From Blautia sp. BIOML-A1 (GTDB lineage: Bacteria; Bacillota; Clostridia; Lachnospirales; Lachnospiraceae), in assembly GCF_009883055.1 (NCBI RefSeq), contig NZ_WWVR01000036.1:1-30489 (forward strand): a DNA stretch of 30,489 nt, in the 5' to 3' direction. A program made the position numbers and the translations under genes. The notes beneath the pieces are model-generated. The model was not told the DNA's origin. It saw nothing but the letters and a program-made list of their open reading frames with translations, and did not search any database. The first letter of the stretch is position 1. The number at the start of each line of letters is the position of its first letter. This document shows, one piece after another, positions 15,531 to 23,837 of the stretch.

Positions 15531-15570
15531 CTGTTCACAGGTAATATTCCGCGAAGTGTTTTGCCATGAA
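15531..15570 (+). repeat. 40-bp inverted repeat, copy B (upstream of deacetylase)
   Basis: Partner of the repeat at 12702-12741, in opposite orientation, with one mismatch in 40. It lies between the divergent promoters of rluF and the deacetylase gene. Each copy is oriented the same way relative to the gene reading away from the ligA-rluF segment. Confidence 0.85.
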
Positions 15571-15592
15571 TGTGGCAAAATCTGTCGAACTC

Positions 15593-15621
15593 TTGTATTT
15601 TTGTGTCAGTTATTGTATCAT
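15593..15621 (+). promoter_or_regulatory. Predicted promoter of the deacetylase gene
   Basis: Plus strand: TTGTAT (15593-15598), 17 nt, TATCAT (15616-15621), about 70 nt before the start codon. It lies just downstream of repeat copy B. Confidence 0.55.
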
Positions 15622-15689
15622 GTATAAAGTCTGGAATTTTCGTTTCACGAAACCCGGTATTATTTTAACAAATGTTAGGAGGAAACGGC

Positions 15690-16949
15690 ATGCCAAGCCG
15701 CAAAAAACATACAAATCCGTTTCTGCTGCTCATCGCCATTGCACTGTGTCTCGTTCTTGGTGTCACACTCAGACAGTCCACTGCTGATTTTTCCGTTCTT
15801 GAGGAAACTTCTTCCAGTATGACCGCCTCTTCTGACAGCCAGAAACAAGATAAGACAGATTCTGACCAGAAGGAAAATTCTACCCCTTCTGCAACAGCCT
15901 CGCCAACTCCTGCCAAAAAGCCATCAGATTCTAAACGTAAGGTTTCTGATGAAGCAGCTTCAGGCGTGTGGACTTCCAGTGGAAGCAACTGGCTCTTTAT
16001 GGTAGATGGCAAAGCACATACCGGATGGCTCACTGATACAGATGGCAAAACCTACTACTTCAACCAGGATGGCATCATGCAGACCGGTTGGGTGGATGCA
16101 GACGGGAAACGTTATTATATGGATCTGGATGGCATTATGCAGACCGGCATCATCACCGTCGATGGTAAGAGCTATGAGCTTCAAAGTGATGGTTCACTGA
16201 AGGGCTACTCGCCAAAAGAATCCACTCCAACATCCAAGCCGGAATCAGATTCATCTAACAGCAAAGAAAACAATAAGAAAGATTCTGATAAAAAAAATTC
16301 AGGTAAGAAAGATTCCGGTAAAAAAGATTCCAAATCACAGAAGCCTTCTGTCAAATATGCAGCTCTGACATTTGATGACGGTCCGAGTTCTTTTACCGAC
16401 AGACTTCTTGACTGTCTGGAATCCAACAATGCCAAAGCCACTTTTTTTATGGTAGGAAAGGAAATCGACAGTTTTCCTGATGAGGTGAAACGTATGGAGG
16501 CACTGGGCTGTGAACTCGGAAACCATACTTACTCACATGCAGATCTTACAACACTCTCACCGGAAGATATGTCCGCAGAGATTGCCGGCGTAGATGAATC
16601 TCTCGTCAATCTGGTTGGACATGGTGCTACTGTACTTCGTCCTCCTTATGGATCGATCAATGATTCCGTAAGATCAACGGTTGGTACTCCTATGATTCTC
16701 TGGTCAATTGATACGTTGGACTGGGAAACACAGGATGCGCAGAAGACTGTTGATACCGTTATGTCTCAGGTTCAGGATGGTTCTATTATCCTGATGCACG
16801 ACATCTTCAGTACCTCTGTTGATGCCGCTGAAATTTTTATTCCAAAACTGATTGAAGAAGGCTATCAGCTGGTCACGATCCACGAGCTCGCCAAGATCAA
16901 AGGAACTGAATTACAAACCGGCATTGCATACGGTGATTTTACCGGATAA
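15690..16949 (+). CDS. Polysaccharide deacetylase with choline-binding-type repeats
   Basis: A cell-surface NodB-type (CE4) deacetylase of 419 residues, expected to remove acetyl groups from peptidoglycan or another wall glycan. Order: short basic N-terminus and one membrane segment (about 11-27), a Ser/Thr/Lys-rich linker, two to three cell-wall-binding repeats (about 100-170; HTGWLTDTDGKTYYFNQDG and QTGWVDADGKRYYMDLDG), a Lys-Asp-Ser repeat linker (about 195-216), then the NodB domain. Catalytic motifs are complete: Asp229-Asp230 in TFDDGP, His279 and His283 in GNHTYSH, RPPYGS at 317-322, WSIDTLDW at 338-345 and His370 in ILMHD. AGGAGG lies 7 nt before the ATG at 15690, favouring it over one six codons earlier. 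It is the only clear plus-strand gene in the window. Confidence 0.93.
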   Translation: MPSRKKHTNPFLLLIAIALCLVLGVTLRQSTADFSVLEETSSSMTASSDSQKQDKTDSDQKENSTPSATASPTPAKKPSDSKRKVSDEAASGVWTSSGSNWLFMVDGKAHTGWLTDTDGKTYYFNQDGIMQTGWVDADGKRYYMDLDGIMQTGIITVDGKSYELQSDGSLKGYSPKESTPTSKPESDSSNSKENNKKDSDKKNSGKKDSGKKDSKSQKPSVKYAALTFDDGPSSFTDRLLDCLESNNAKATFFMVGKEIDSFPDEVKRMEALGCELGNHTYSHADLTTLSPEDMSAEIAGVDESLVNLVGHGATVLRPPYGSINDSVRSTVGTPMILWSIDTLDWETQDAQKTVDTVMSQVQDGSIILMHDIFSTSVDAAEIFIPKLIEEGYQLVTIHELAKIKGTELQTGIAYGDFTG

Positions 16950-16964
16950 ACCCAAGTCATAAAC

Positions 16965-17001
16965 AGCAGCAGATTCCTTAGAATATAAGGATCCTGCTGC
17001 T
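16965..17001 (+). terminator. Hairpin after deacetylase gene
   Basis: AGCAGCAG (16965-16972) pairs with CTGCTGCT (16994-17001), and the stem continues inward with two interruptions (CCTTA with TAAGG). Only ATTTAC follows, so it is a moderate terminator. It lies 15 nt after the stop codon. Confidence 0.6.
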
Positions 17002-17015
17002 ATTTACATACAGCA

Positions 17016-17042
17016 AAAGGCACAGAAACCCTCTGTGCCTTT
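17016..17042. terminator. Bidirectional terminator between converging genes
   Basis: A 10-bp stem AAAGGCACAG (17016-17025) with CTGTGCCTTT (17033-17042). Both strands end in a short U tract. It lies 8 nt past the stop of the minus-strand SH3 gene and serves mainly that gene, with backup for the deacetylase. Confidence 0.75.
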
Positions 17043-17050
17043 GTCTTACG

Positions 17051-17974
17051 TTACTGAAGCAATCCACTGTATACATATCCAGTCTGCCCGTCATATTCAA
17101 TTTGAATCCAGTCACCTTCCTGACCAAGAACCTGTACTACATCGCCCTCATCCAGTCCACCAATGATGTTGTCATCATAACCATCGGCCTCAGATCGCAC
17201 ATTACATCCCTCTGTAACCGTCATAGTTGTCCCTTCCGATTCCTGAGTTGCTGTAGTAGAATCCACTTCCTCGCCCAGTCCGTTCAAAAATGCGGCAAGT
17301 GCGGAGTCATTCTTCTGTGCCTGCTCATAGGCTGTCTGTACTTCTGATGTAAGTTTCTTAATATCCTCATCAGATTTCAATGAATCCATATAATCAGAAA
17401 CTTCTTTGTTCTGTTCCAGGTCTCCCAGAATCCTGTAACTGCCATCACTTTCCTTCACTATATAAGAACTCCATAATGAAGGCGCCGGCGTATCTATCCC
17501 CTTACAAATAAGACTTCCGCGCGTATATACTACATAGGAATCCTCATCCAGACCTTTCTTTTCATATACATTATCGACCTGATATCCTTCTATATAATCT
17601 TTGGCATTTGTAATTCGAGACTCATCAGAAGGCGTCAGATTACTGACCAGTGTTTTTAGTGTGGTAATATCTCTTTCCCCTAAAGCCTGATAATAGCTCT
17701 TCATAAGTGCAGTGATCTCAGCACTGCCTTCTTCCAAGGGATTCGTGTCTTCTTCTTTCTTCCCGTCGTTTGTCTCCCCATCATCTTCCGGAGAAGAAGG
17801 ATCATTTCCCTGGCTGTTGTCCTGCACTGTATTCTGTTCTTTATCTGAAGTACCCTTCCCACTTCCGATACAGGCGCGAACGCCAAAGAACAATACAGCC
17901 ACGATTAACAGAATTGCTCCGCCAAGCATAAAATAGCGAAGGTTATCTGATAACCATTCTCTGAAATTATCCAA
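17051..17974 (-). CDS. Membrane-anchored SH3-domain protein
   Basis: A 307-residue protein with one N-terminal membrane anchor (about 16-34, FMLGGAILLIVAVLFFGVRA) and no lipobox, so it should face outward on an uncleaved anchor. A low-complexity acidic linker follows (about 38-85, rich in Asp, Glu, Ser, Asn). The middle (about 85-215, ITALMKSYYQALGERDITTLKTL and WSSYIVKESDGSYRILGD) looks like an NTF2-like fold. The C-terminal 55 residues form a bacterial SH3 domain (GCNVRSEADG, EGDVVQVLGQEGDWIQIEYDGQTGYVYSGLL), the usual peptidoglycan-contacting module. It is a single gene between terminator and tRNA. Role inferred: wall sensing or scaffolding; no enzyme domain is present. Confidence 0.85.
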   Translation of the reverse strand: MDNFREWLSDNLRYFMLGGAILLIVAVLFFGVRACIGSGKGTSDKEQNTVQDNSQGNDPSSPEDDGETNDGKKEEDTNPLEEGSAEITALMKSYYQALGERDITTLKTLVSNLTPSDESRITNAKDYIEGYQVDNVYEKKGLDEDSYVVYTRGSLICKGIDTPAPSLWSSYIVKESDGSYRILGDLEQNKEVSDYMDSLKSDEDIKKLTSEVQTAYEQAQKNDSALAAFLNGLGEEVDSTTATQESEGTTMTVTEGCNVRSEADGYDDNIIGGLDEGDVVQVLGQEGDWIQIEYDGQTGYVYSGLLQ

Positions 17975-18029
17975 GTTCTTGTCCTCCTTAAATCACAACG
18001 CACCGAGGCAGACCCATTACCCAGTGCAA

Positions 18030-18101
18030 CACACCTGAAGGGAATCGAACCCCCGCACATGGTACCGGAAACCACTGCTCTATCCACTGAGCTACAGGTG
18101 C
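18030..18101 (-). tRNA. tRNA-Arg (anticodon CCG)
   Basis: The minus strand folds as a cloverleaf of 72 nt: acceptor GCACCTG with CAGGTGT (first pair G-U), D arm GCTC-AGTGGATA-GAGC, anticodon stem GTGGT/ACCAT around the loop TTCCGGT (anticodon CCG, reading CGG), and T loop TTCGATT. The T stem contains two G-U pairs, and CCA is not encoded. It lies between the SH3 gene and the DUF6077-like gene. Confidence 0.92.
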
Positions 18102-18103
18102 AA

Positions 18104-18133
18104 ATGTGTTAAGACGTAATATTCCTAACACAT
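18104..18133 (-). other. Hairpin in the tRNA-Arg precursor leader
   Basis: ATGTGTTA (18104-18111) pairs with TAACACAT (18126-18133), placed between the tRNA promoter and the mature 5' end. It may shape the precursor for RNase P; it contains no U tract on the transcribed side. Confidence 0.4.
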
Positions 18134-18136
18134 GAT

Positions 18137-18165
18137 ATATTATCACATCTTATGTGAAAAGTAAA
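18137..18165 (-). promoter_or_regulatory. Predicted promoter of tRNA-Arg
   Basis: Minus strand: TTTACT (18160-18165), 17 nt, TAATAT (18137-18142), about 36 nt before the mature tRNA end. The spacer holds a TCACAT-CTT-ATGTGA inverted repeat (18143-18157). Confidence 0.5.
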
Positions 18166-18203
18166 GTTTTTTATTTTATATACACAATTAGGTGAAATTG
18201 TAG

Positions 18204-19013
18204 TTACGATTCCACATCAAGAAGCGGGCTCCTGTATTCTTGCACAGAATCACCCAGACGATAAACGCTGTACTCTCCTATCACTCCAAGCTCCTGATAA
18301 CGACAGGCTTCCAGTTCTTTTTTCTGCTGTTCGTTCGGGATCTTTACCACAAGATAATTGCATCTGTTCCTTTTCGCATACTTCGCAATACTTGTATAAT
18401 TAAATGACGGTGCATTGATTTCAAAATACAACTGTCTTCTCGTTCCTATCGCTCCGCCAGATCCTCTTCTTCCAAACGGCAGATAAATGGACGGATCGTA
18501 AACACGAATATAGGAGCTGACGTATTCATCTGCAACCAGAAGAAATTTCTCTCCGCCTGCGTCCTGCTTTGCCAGTTCACAGATTCCTGCAACCACGTCC
18601 GGAACCTGCTGGTAATTATTTACCTTATGATAATATCCTTCTGTATAAAACTCTTTGCCCCCAAGAGCGATCACTGCTGTACAGAGCACCAGAAGAACCG
18701 GCTGCAAAACTGCCTTTCTTCCCCGGATAAACTCTGTCATTGCCAGGGCGATCACCGGTGTGGACGGTACAAGCCACAAAACCCGCCAGTAGACATTTTC
18801 TCCAATGCATTTCTGTATGATTTTGGCCGTATAGGGAAAAAAGAACAGAAACAATGCCAGAAAAACATATCCCAGCACATATCGGGTTGTTTTTTTCTTA
18901 CGCTTAAATATCAGCAGGTAAAGAAGTGCGATTGCCAGAAGATAAGGAAAAACGCTGTCTCCCCAGTAATTATTCCAGAATCCCAAAGATTTTTTGATCA
19001 TTTCTTTCATCAT
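18204..19013 (-). CDS. Membrane protein, second half of DUF6077-like pair
   Basis: A 269-residue protein with about four hydrophobic spans in the first 120 residues (LLAIALLYLLIF, YVFLALFLFFFPYTA, VLWLVPSTPVIALAMTEF, VLLVLCTAVIALG). A soluble C-terminal domain of about 140 residues follows, containing FLLVADEYVSSYIRVYDPSIYLPFG and NYLVVKIPNEQQKKEL. This C-terminal part resembles the outward domain that follows the membrane part of some glycosyltransferase-like proteins, and the ENVYWRVLWLVP segment appears in large membrane glycosyltransferases. It starts 12 nt after the preceding membrane protein, and the two read like one ancestral gene split in two; neither piece shows a frameshift scar at the joint. 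DUF6077 is my best family name, with moderate confidence. Substrate unknown. Confidence 0.6.
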   Translation of the reverse strand: MMKEMIKKSLGFWNNYWGDSVFPYLLAIALLYLLIFKRKKKTTRYVLGYVFLALFLFFFPYTAKIIQKCIGENVYWRVLWLVPSTPVIALAMTEFIRGRKAVLQPVLLVLCTAVIALGGKEFYTEGYYHKVNNYQQVPDVVAGICELAKQDAGGEKFLLVADEYVSSYIRVYDPSIYLPFGRRGSGGAIGTRRQLYFEINAPSFNYTSIAKYAKRNRCNYLVVKIPNEQQKKELEACRYQELGVIGEYSVYRLGDSVQEYRSPLLDVES

Positions 19014-19025
19014 AAATTCTTACCT

Positions 19026-20057
19026 TCATACAATCAAAATGTAAAAAACTCCAAGTACCATAGAAGGGATACAGCAGGCAAGAGCTTTCAGAAAAGCTTT
19101 CCAGTCTCTTCGAAATACCAGACAGAGCAGCAAAAAAATCCCTATCATCAGCGTTCCCAGAATAATCCCCATCGATGACAAGAGACAGCAGCTCAGATCA
19201 GCCATAGCCAGCAGCATCCATGGATACTCCGCTTTTTTGGAAAACAGCACCGACTGACAGATATAAAACAAAAACGGCAAAAGGGCTGATGCAAGCAATG
19301 CTTTACCCTGCCAGAGCCGAACCATCTGAAAGCTTCCGGAATTATACACAGAATATGCCGAAAAGCTGCTGATACACGCTGCGAAAAACAGGTACATTCC
19401 CTGTGCCTGCCTGTCATCCGGAAACCACTTTTTTCCAAGAAGATACTGAATACCGTACACAAATGGGAGAAAAACTGCCGGATAGATCATGTGTGCCATA
19501 ATCGCCGGGTGAAGTCCTCCGCTGAGGTTACTCACCACAGCAAGAAATACCGGGAACGGAGAAAGAATATATCTGCTCGCTATCCCGTAATACTTCTGTC
19601 CGGTATATGGTATGATCTCAAAAATAGTATCTGTCTGCACACCCGAGGTTGCCTGTGCCACATAAAATGCATCATCCGCATCCATATGTGCAAGCAGAAC
19701 ACACATTGCTATCTGTGCCAGAATCAGTATCATTGCCAGCCACAGACAGATATTTTCTTTCCATGAAGTATCTGGCCGACAAAACCTGTCCTTCTGTCTC
19801 ACTGTCACAAAGATGCCGCCGGCTGCCAGGAGCAGGATTGCCGCGCCATATGAAATCGTCAACACATGCAGAGGCATTTTCAGAAATATCATAGGCAGTG
19901 CCAGAATCTCCATAAGAGAAAAAAGTATCAGATAACCGACAAGAAATCTTTCCAGCAAGAGAGGCTGCCGCCTTTTGATAAAAGGCAGCCTCCCCACAGC
20001 GATCGGCACAAGAACAAGCCAGAAGACAGCCAGAATTCCCTTTACCGCAATTTCCAT
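19026..20057 (-). CDS. Membrane protein, first half of DUF6077-like pair
   Basis: A 343-residue polytopic protein with about nine hydrophobic spans. An extracellular-type acidic motif, MDADDAFYVAQA (about 125-136), sits after the third or fourth span; Asp-rich motifs at this place are typical of GT-C fold glycosyltransferases and DUF6077-type proteins. Further on are YILSPFPVFLAVVSNLSGG, SVYNSGSFQMVRLWQGKA and a run of C-terminal helices ending VLGVFYILIV. It begins one nucleotide after the stop of the molybdopterin subunit gene, whose last codons supply its ribosome site (GGAG), so the two are translationally coupled. This is an odd partner for a cytoplasmic molybdenum enzyme and is discussed in the findings. 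Confidence 0.65.
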   Translation of the reverse strand: MEIAVKGILAVFWLVLVPIAVGRLPFIKRRQPLLLERFLVGYLILFSLMEILALPMIFLKMPLHVLTISYGAAILLLAAGGIFVTVRQKDRFCRPDTSWKENICLWLAMILILAQIAMCVLLAHMDADDAFYVAQATSGVQTDTIFEIIPYTGQKYYGIASRYILSPFPVFLAVVSNLSGGLHPAIMAHMIYPAVFLPFVYGIQYLLGKKWFPDDRQAQGMYLFFAACISSFSAYSVYNSGSFQMVRLWQGKALLASALLPFLFYICQSVLFSKKAEYPWMLLAMADLSCCLLSSMGIILGTLMIGIFLLLCLVFRRDWKAFLKALACCIPSMVLGVFYILIV

Positions 20058-20058
20058 A

Positions 20059-22353
20059 TTATTTCTCCAGATTCTTCTTCAGGATTCCCATCGCAATTTT
20101 TTCCGGAGTGATCGGAAGTTCACGTACCCGGACTCCTGTCGCATTATAAATTGCCTCTGCAATTGCCGGACACGGAGTATCGATCACAAGCTCGCCGATG
20201 GATTTGGCTCCAAACGGACCACTCTCCTCATAACTGCTCTCAAAATCCACGCGGATATTTCCGATATCCTGTCTGGTCGGAATCTTATACTGCATGAACG
20301 AATTGTTTCGGATTTTTCCCTTATCCGTGTACTGTACATCTTCAAACAATGCCATTCCGATGCCCTGTGCAATTCCACCCTCAGTCTGCACTCTGGCAAG
20401 ATTCGGGTTGATCGGAGTTCCACAATCCACAACAGCAACATAATCCAGTACGTCCACACTTCCGGTTTCCTTATCGACTTCTACTTCTGCCATTCCAACC
20501 ATGAAAGGCGGAGGAGACAGCGGTGAAGAATGCTGTTTTACAACCTGAAGTTCTCTGTTATTAAAGAATGTACTCTTGATTCCTATCTCCTCAAGAGATA
20601 CTTTTTTGCCTTCATCTTCGCTACAGAACACATAATTTCCATCAAAGTCAACGCTCTTTGGATCTGTTTCCAGCATATCGGCCCCGAATTCACAGATTTT
20701 TCTGCGCAGTTCGTTGCAGGCTTTTACCACTGCCATACCTGTTGTATAGGTTGTTGCTGATGCATAGGAACCGGAATCGTATGGTGAGATATCGGTATCT
20801 ACGCTGAATACGACAATATTTTCCATAGGTGTTTCCAGACAGTCTGCTGCCATCTGTGCCAGAACTGTATCACATCCCGTTCCCATATCAGTACAGCCAA
20901 GCGCCAGCGTATAGGAGCCATCTTCATTCAGTTTAATATCTGCACCGCCGACATCAACACCAGCAATCGAAGATCCCTGCATCGCCATTGCGACACCGAC
21001 ACCACGGACCTTTCCATTTCCCATATCACGGAACGGATATTTGGAATCCCAGTTCATCATTTCTTTTGCTTTGGCCATGCAGCGATCCATCGCACAGCTC
21101 TGTGCATAAGGAACATCCGGATATCCTGGAAGAGGTCCGCCCTCGATCGGCATATTCAGTTCCTTGATCTTTACCGGATCCATTCCCATCTTATGTGCCA
21201 GCTCATTAACCGCAGATTCTACAGCAAAAATACCCTGCGTTGCACCATATCCACGGTAGGCACCTGCTGACTGAACATTTGTATACACAACATCGAAAGC
21301 AAAACGATGTGCTTCTGTATGTCTGTAAAGTCCAATGGATTTATGCCCGCTCAGACCTACCGTCGTGGAACTGTGTTCGCCATATGCACCTGTATTTGAT
21401 AAGGTATAAACGTCCAGTGCACGGATGATACCATTCTCGTCTGCACCGGCACGCACCGTGATCTCCATCTCATGACGCGGAGTAGAACAGATCATGGATT
21501 CATAGCGGGAATAAATCATCTTGGAAGGCCGTCCGGTCTTCCAGGTTACAATTGCCGGATAGATCTCACTGATCGAAGTCTGCTTCGCACCAAAGCCTCC
21601 GCCAATTCTTGGTTTGATAACGCGAACTTTTGATGCAGGAATATCCAGGGCACGACCTACGATTCTTCTGACATGGAACGGGATCTGTGTCGAAGAAAGC
21701 ACGATCAGTCTTCCGGTATGATCCAGATAACATGCAGTTCTGAAGGTCTCCATCATAGTCTGCTGATTTGCTCTGGTATGATATGTATGTTCTACTGTAT
21801 ATTTACATTCACTGAGTACCTTCTCTACATCACCATGCTCTTCTACCGCTGACGCGCACAGGTTTCTCTTATTATCACCGCCAAGTGGGATTTTGAGTTT
21901 CCAGTCTTCCTCCGGATGTACCAGGATCGGATTATCCTTTGCAGTATGAATATCAAAAACCGGCGTCTCCACCTGGTATTTCACACGAATCCTCTTAAGT
22001 GCCAGATCAACTGCTACCTCTGTCTCACCTGCAACGATCGCAACAGCATCTCCGACAAAACGGACATGACGGTCAAGAATCAGTCTGTCATCCGGGCTCA
22101 TCTCCGGGGCAGTCTGTCCTGCAAGCGTAAAACGCTTCTGCGGAACATCCTCATAGGTAAGAACACAGACAATTCCCGGAACCTTCATTGCATTCTCTGT
22201 CTTAATGGTGTCCACCCACGCATTTGCATGAGGACTTCTTAACACCTTGACAATCAGAGAATCCTTCGGAGCCAGATCATCTGTATACACAGGTTTTCCT
22301 GTTACCAGTGCCATCGCATCTGTTTTCTGTACAGGCTGATTTACATATTTCAT
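20059..22353 (-). CDS. Xanthine dehydrogenase-family molybdopterin-binding subunit
   Basis: The large catalytic subunit (764 residues) of a molybdenum hydroxylase (XdhA-like in E. coli naming), cytoplasmic, acting with the FAD and Fe-S subunits encoded just upstream. Cofactor motifs in order: PRIGGGFGAKQ (about 250-260), SAGAYRGYGATQ (about 360-370), GCTDMGTGCDTVLAQ (about 490-505) and, near the C-terminus, SGPFGAKSIGELVIDTP, whose Glu is the base that activates the Mo-bound water. The substrate pocket (ANQQTMMETF) differs from that of bovine xanthine oxidase, so xanthine is not certain; hypoxanthine, nicotinate or an aldehyde are alternatives. The ATG is one base after the Fe-S stop and has AGGAGG upstream. 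No xdhC-like maturation or molybdenum-cofactor gene lies in the window. Confidence 0.9.
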   Translation of the reverse strand: MKYVNQPVQKTDAMALVTGKPVYTDDLAPKDSLIVKVLRSPHANAWVDTIKTENAMKVPGIVCVLTYEDVPQKRFTLAGQTAPEMSPDDRLILDRHVRFVGDAVAIVAGETEVAVDLALKRIRVKYQVETPVFDIHTAKDNPILVHPEEDWKLKIPLGGDNKRNLCASAVEEHGDVEKVLSECKYTVEHTYHTRANQQTMMETFRTACYLDHTGRLIVLSSTQIPFHVRRIVGRALDIPASKVRVIKPRIGGGFGAKQTSISEIYPAIVTWKTGRPSKMIYSRYESMICSTPRHEMEITVRAGADENGIIRALDVYTLSNTGAYGEHSSTTVGLSGHKSIGLYRHTEAHRFAFDVVYTNVQSAGAYRGYGATQGIFAVESAVNELAHKMGMDPVKIKELNMPIEGGPLPGYPDVPYAQSCAMDRCMAKAKEMMNWDSKYPFRDMGNGKVRGVGVAMAMQGSSIAGVDVGGADIKLNEDGSYTLALGCTDMGTGCDTVLAQMAADCLETPMENIVVFSVDTDISPYDSGSYASATTYTTGMAVVKACNELRRKICEFGADMLETDPKSVDFDGNYVFCSEDEGKKVSLEEIGIKSTFFNNRELQVVKQHSSPLSPPPFMVGMAEVEVDKETGSVDVLDYVAVVDCGTPINPNLARVQTEGGIAQGIGMALFEDVQYTDKGKIRNNSFMQYKIPTRQDIGNIRVDFESSYEESGPFGAKSIGELVIDTPCPAIAEAIYNATGVRVRELPITPEKIAMGILKKNLEK

Positions 22354-22354
22354 T

Positions 22355-22822
22355 TTATGATTCCTCCTGTGTTTTTTTATAGTTCAGATATTTCAGAATG
22401 CTTGCTGTCTGAGAGACAAAACCGGAGCATCTGCACAGATTTCCTGCCAGATATTCCTTGATCTGCTCTTCGTCCGGCTCTTCAAGCTCACGAAGCATTG
22501 CGATCACATTCATGATGAATCCCGGATTACAGAAGCCGCACTGTTCAGCTCCTTCATTCGCAAGGAAATCACCAAACTCCTCAGCCTCTTTCTGCAGTCC
22601 CTCCAGGGTCACGATCTTCTTTCCGTCAATCCTTGCTGCGAGCATGGAACAAGAAAGAATCGGTTTTTCATCCATCAGCACCGTGCAAAGTCCGCAATTT
22701 GCCGTTTCACAGCCTCTCTTGACACTGTAACATCCCTTTTCTCTCAGGAAATCAATCAGAAGCATTCCCGGATCGATTTCTTCCTGACGCTGTATCCCAT
22801 TCAGCCAGAATTTAATATTCAT
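22355..22822 (-). CDS. Xanthine dehydrogenase-family 2Fe-2S subunit
   Basis: The small electron-transfer subunit (155 residues) of the same enzyme (XdhC-like in E. coli naming). The N-terminal ferredoxin-like cluster uses Cys38, Cys43, Cys46 and Cys58 (RGCETANCGLC and LSCSM). The C-terminal four-helix cluster domain uses Cys95, Cys98, Cys130 and Cys132 (QCGFCNPG and NLCRCSG). All eight expected ligands are present; the first motif has ETAN where most relatives have a Gly-rich EGECG loop. The gene overlaps the end of the FAD subunit gene by 11 nt and its stop is one base before the molybdopterin subunit start, so the three are tightly coupled. Confidence 0.93.
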   Translation of the reverse strand: MNIKFWLNGIQRQEEIDPGMLLIDFLREKGCYSVKRGCETANCGLCTVLMDEKPILSCSMLAARIDGKKIVTLEGLQKEAEEFGDFLANEGAEQCGFCNPGFIMNVIAMLRELEEPDEEQIKEYLAGNLCRCSGFVSQTASILKYLNYKKTQEES

Positions 22823-23630
22823 CCTTCATTCCTCCTACCGTCTCCCATGCTCTTCTTGTCAGCACCTCAACAAGAAGTGTTCTGTATTCTTTAGATCCTC
22901 TCATATTTCCGGATGTTGAAACATGCTCTGCTGCATATCCGGCAAATTTCCGGATTGCCTCTTTCTGTTCTTCTTCGCTTTTTTCTGCAAAATTCTCCAG
23001 GATATGCTCCGGATCCTCTGCGATCACTGCCCTGGCAGATCTTGCACCTATTACCGTTCTTGCCTCATTTCCGATCAGAGATGCACATAAGGTCAGTACC
23101 GGAAAATCTGTCTTGGTATTTCTCTGACTCATATAACAGACACGAAGCGGCTGTTTCCTGACAATGATGTTTACCAGAATGTCATTGTCTTTCTTTCTGT
23201 TTACAAACTCTGTCAGAGGGATTTTGCCGGCATTATAAAGTTCCACCCAGGTATCCATTCCAAGAAACATCGTCAGTACATCAGAAAAACCATAGCGGCC
23301 CCAGATACTTCCTCCTACTGTCGCACAGTTTCGAAACTGCACTCCTACAATATGACGGACACTCTCCCGAATGGCCCCCTGTGTATATTCATTCAATCTC
23401 TTATCTGTTTCAAGCGCTCTCAGAGATGTCATACATCCGATTACAAATTCATCGTCTGTCTCCTGAATTCCCTCAAGTCCAAGTCCGGAGAGGTCAATGG
23501 CTGTGGAAATATTTCGGTTTCCCATCTTGAGCCATACCATTCCTCCAAGCACACAGGCTGTTTTTTTCTGATTCAGCTCGTACGCTTCTGCAATGCTGTT
23601 TACTTTCACATAGCTTTTGATCTTTAGCAT
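22812..23630 (-). CDS. Xanthine dehydrogenase-family FAD-binding subunit
   Basis: The flavin subunit (272 residues) of the molybdenum hydroxylase (XdhB-like). The N-terminal FAD-binding part has CVLGGMVWLKMG (AGGT-type loop, about 26-38) and NCATVGGSIWGRYGFSDVL (about 100-118), the TVGG loop that binds the flavin pyrophosphate. The C-terminal third matches the CO dehydrogenase flavoprotein C-terminal domain (TRRAWETVGG at the end). It passes electrons from the Fe-S centres to NAD or another acceptor. It is the first gene of the transcript. The ribosome site (AAAGGA) is about 11-13 nt from the ATG, rather far, and I found no clear promoter in the 200 nt upstream. Confidence 0.88.
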   Translation of the reverse strand: MLKIKSYVKVNSIAEAYELNQKKTACVLGGMVWLKMGNRNISTAIDLSGLGLEGIQETDDEFVIGCMTSLRALETDKRLNEYTQGAIRESVRHIVGVQFRNCATVGGSIWGRYGFSDVLTMFLGMDTWVELYNAGKIPLTEFVNRKKDNDILVNIIVRKQPLRVCYMSQRNTKTDFPVLTLCASLIGNEARTVIGARSARAVIAEDPEHILENFAEKSEEEQKEAIRKFAGYAAEHVSTSGNMRGSKEYRTLLVEVLTRRAWETVGGMKDEY

Positions 23631-23763
23631 CTGTGCATCGATTCCTTTCTTTCATCCATACTTTTATATATAAAGGCATACATATTTTTAGTTTAGCAGA
23701 ATTTTTTTGAAATTTCCAGAGAAACAATTTTTTCTGTGAAACATGCATAAAAATGCCCCTTCC

Positions 23764-23796
23764 CTTTCGACAGTTTTAAAAACAACTGTTGAAAAG
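23764..23796 (-). terminator. Probable leuA terminator
   Basis: CTTTCGACAGTT (23764-23775) pairs with AACTGTTGAAAAG (23784-23796) with one mismatch. On the minus strand GGGGCATTTTTATGC follows, so the U tract starts late. It lies 42 nt after the leuA stop, in the 207-nt gap before the FAD subunit gene, which is otherwise A/T-rich and without a gene. Confidence 0.45.
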
Positions 23797-23837
23797 AAAG
23801 AGGCTGTAAAAATTCAAATGTTTATCCTGTGATTATT

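Noticed and set aside
16266..16345. Short tandem repeats in the deacetylase gene as a possible CRISPR or mobile repeat
   Set aside because: They encode the Lys-Asp-Ser linker of the protein in frame and are ordinary low-complexity coding repeats.
20059..22353. Selenocysteine or selenium-dependent subtype of the molybdenum hydroxylase
   Set aside because: No in-frame TGA exists, and the labile-selenium subtype cannot be told from the motifs alone; no selenium or maturation genes are in the window.
8572..23630. PucR regulator as controller of the xanthine dehydrogenase-type operon in the same window
   Set aside because: The two are about 10 kb apart with unrelated genes between, and no shared palindrome or motif was found upstream of the FAD subunit gene.
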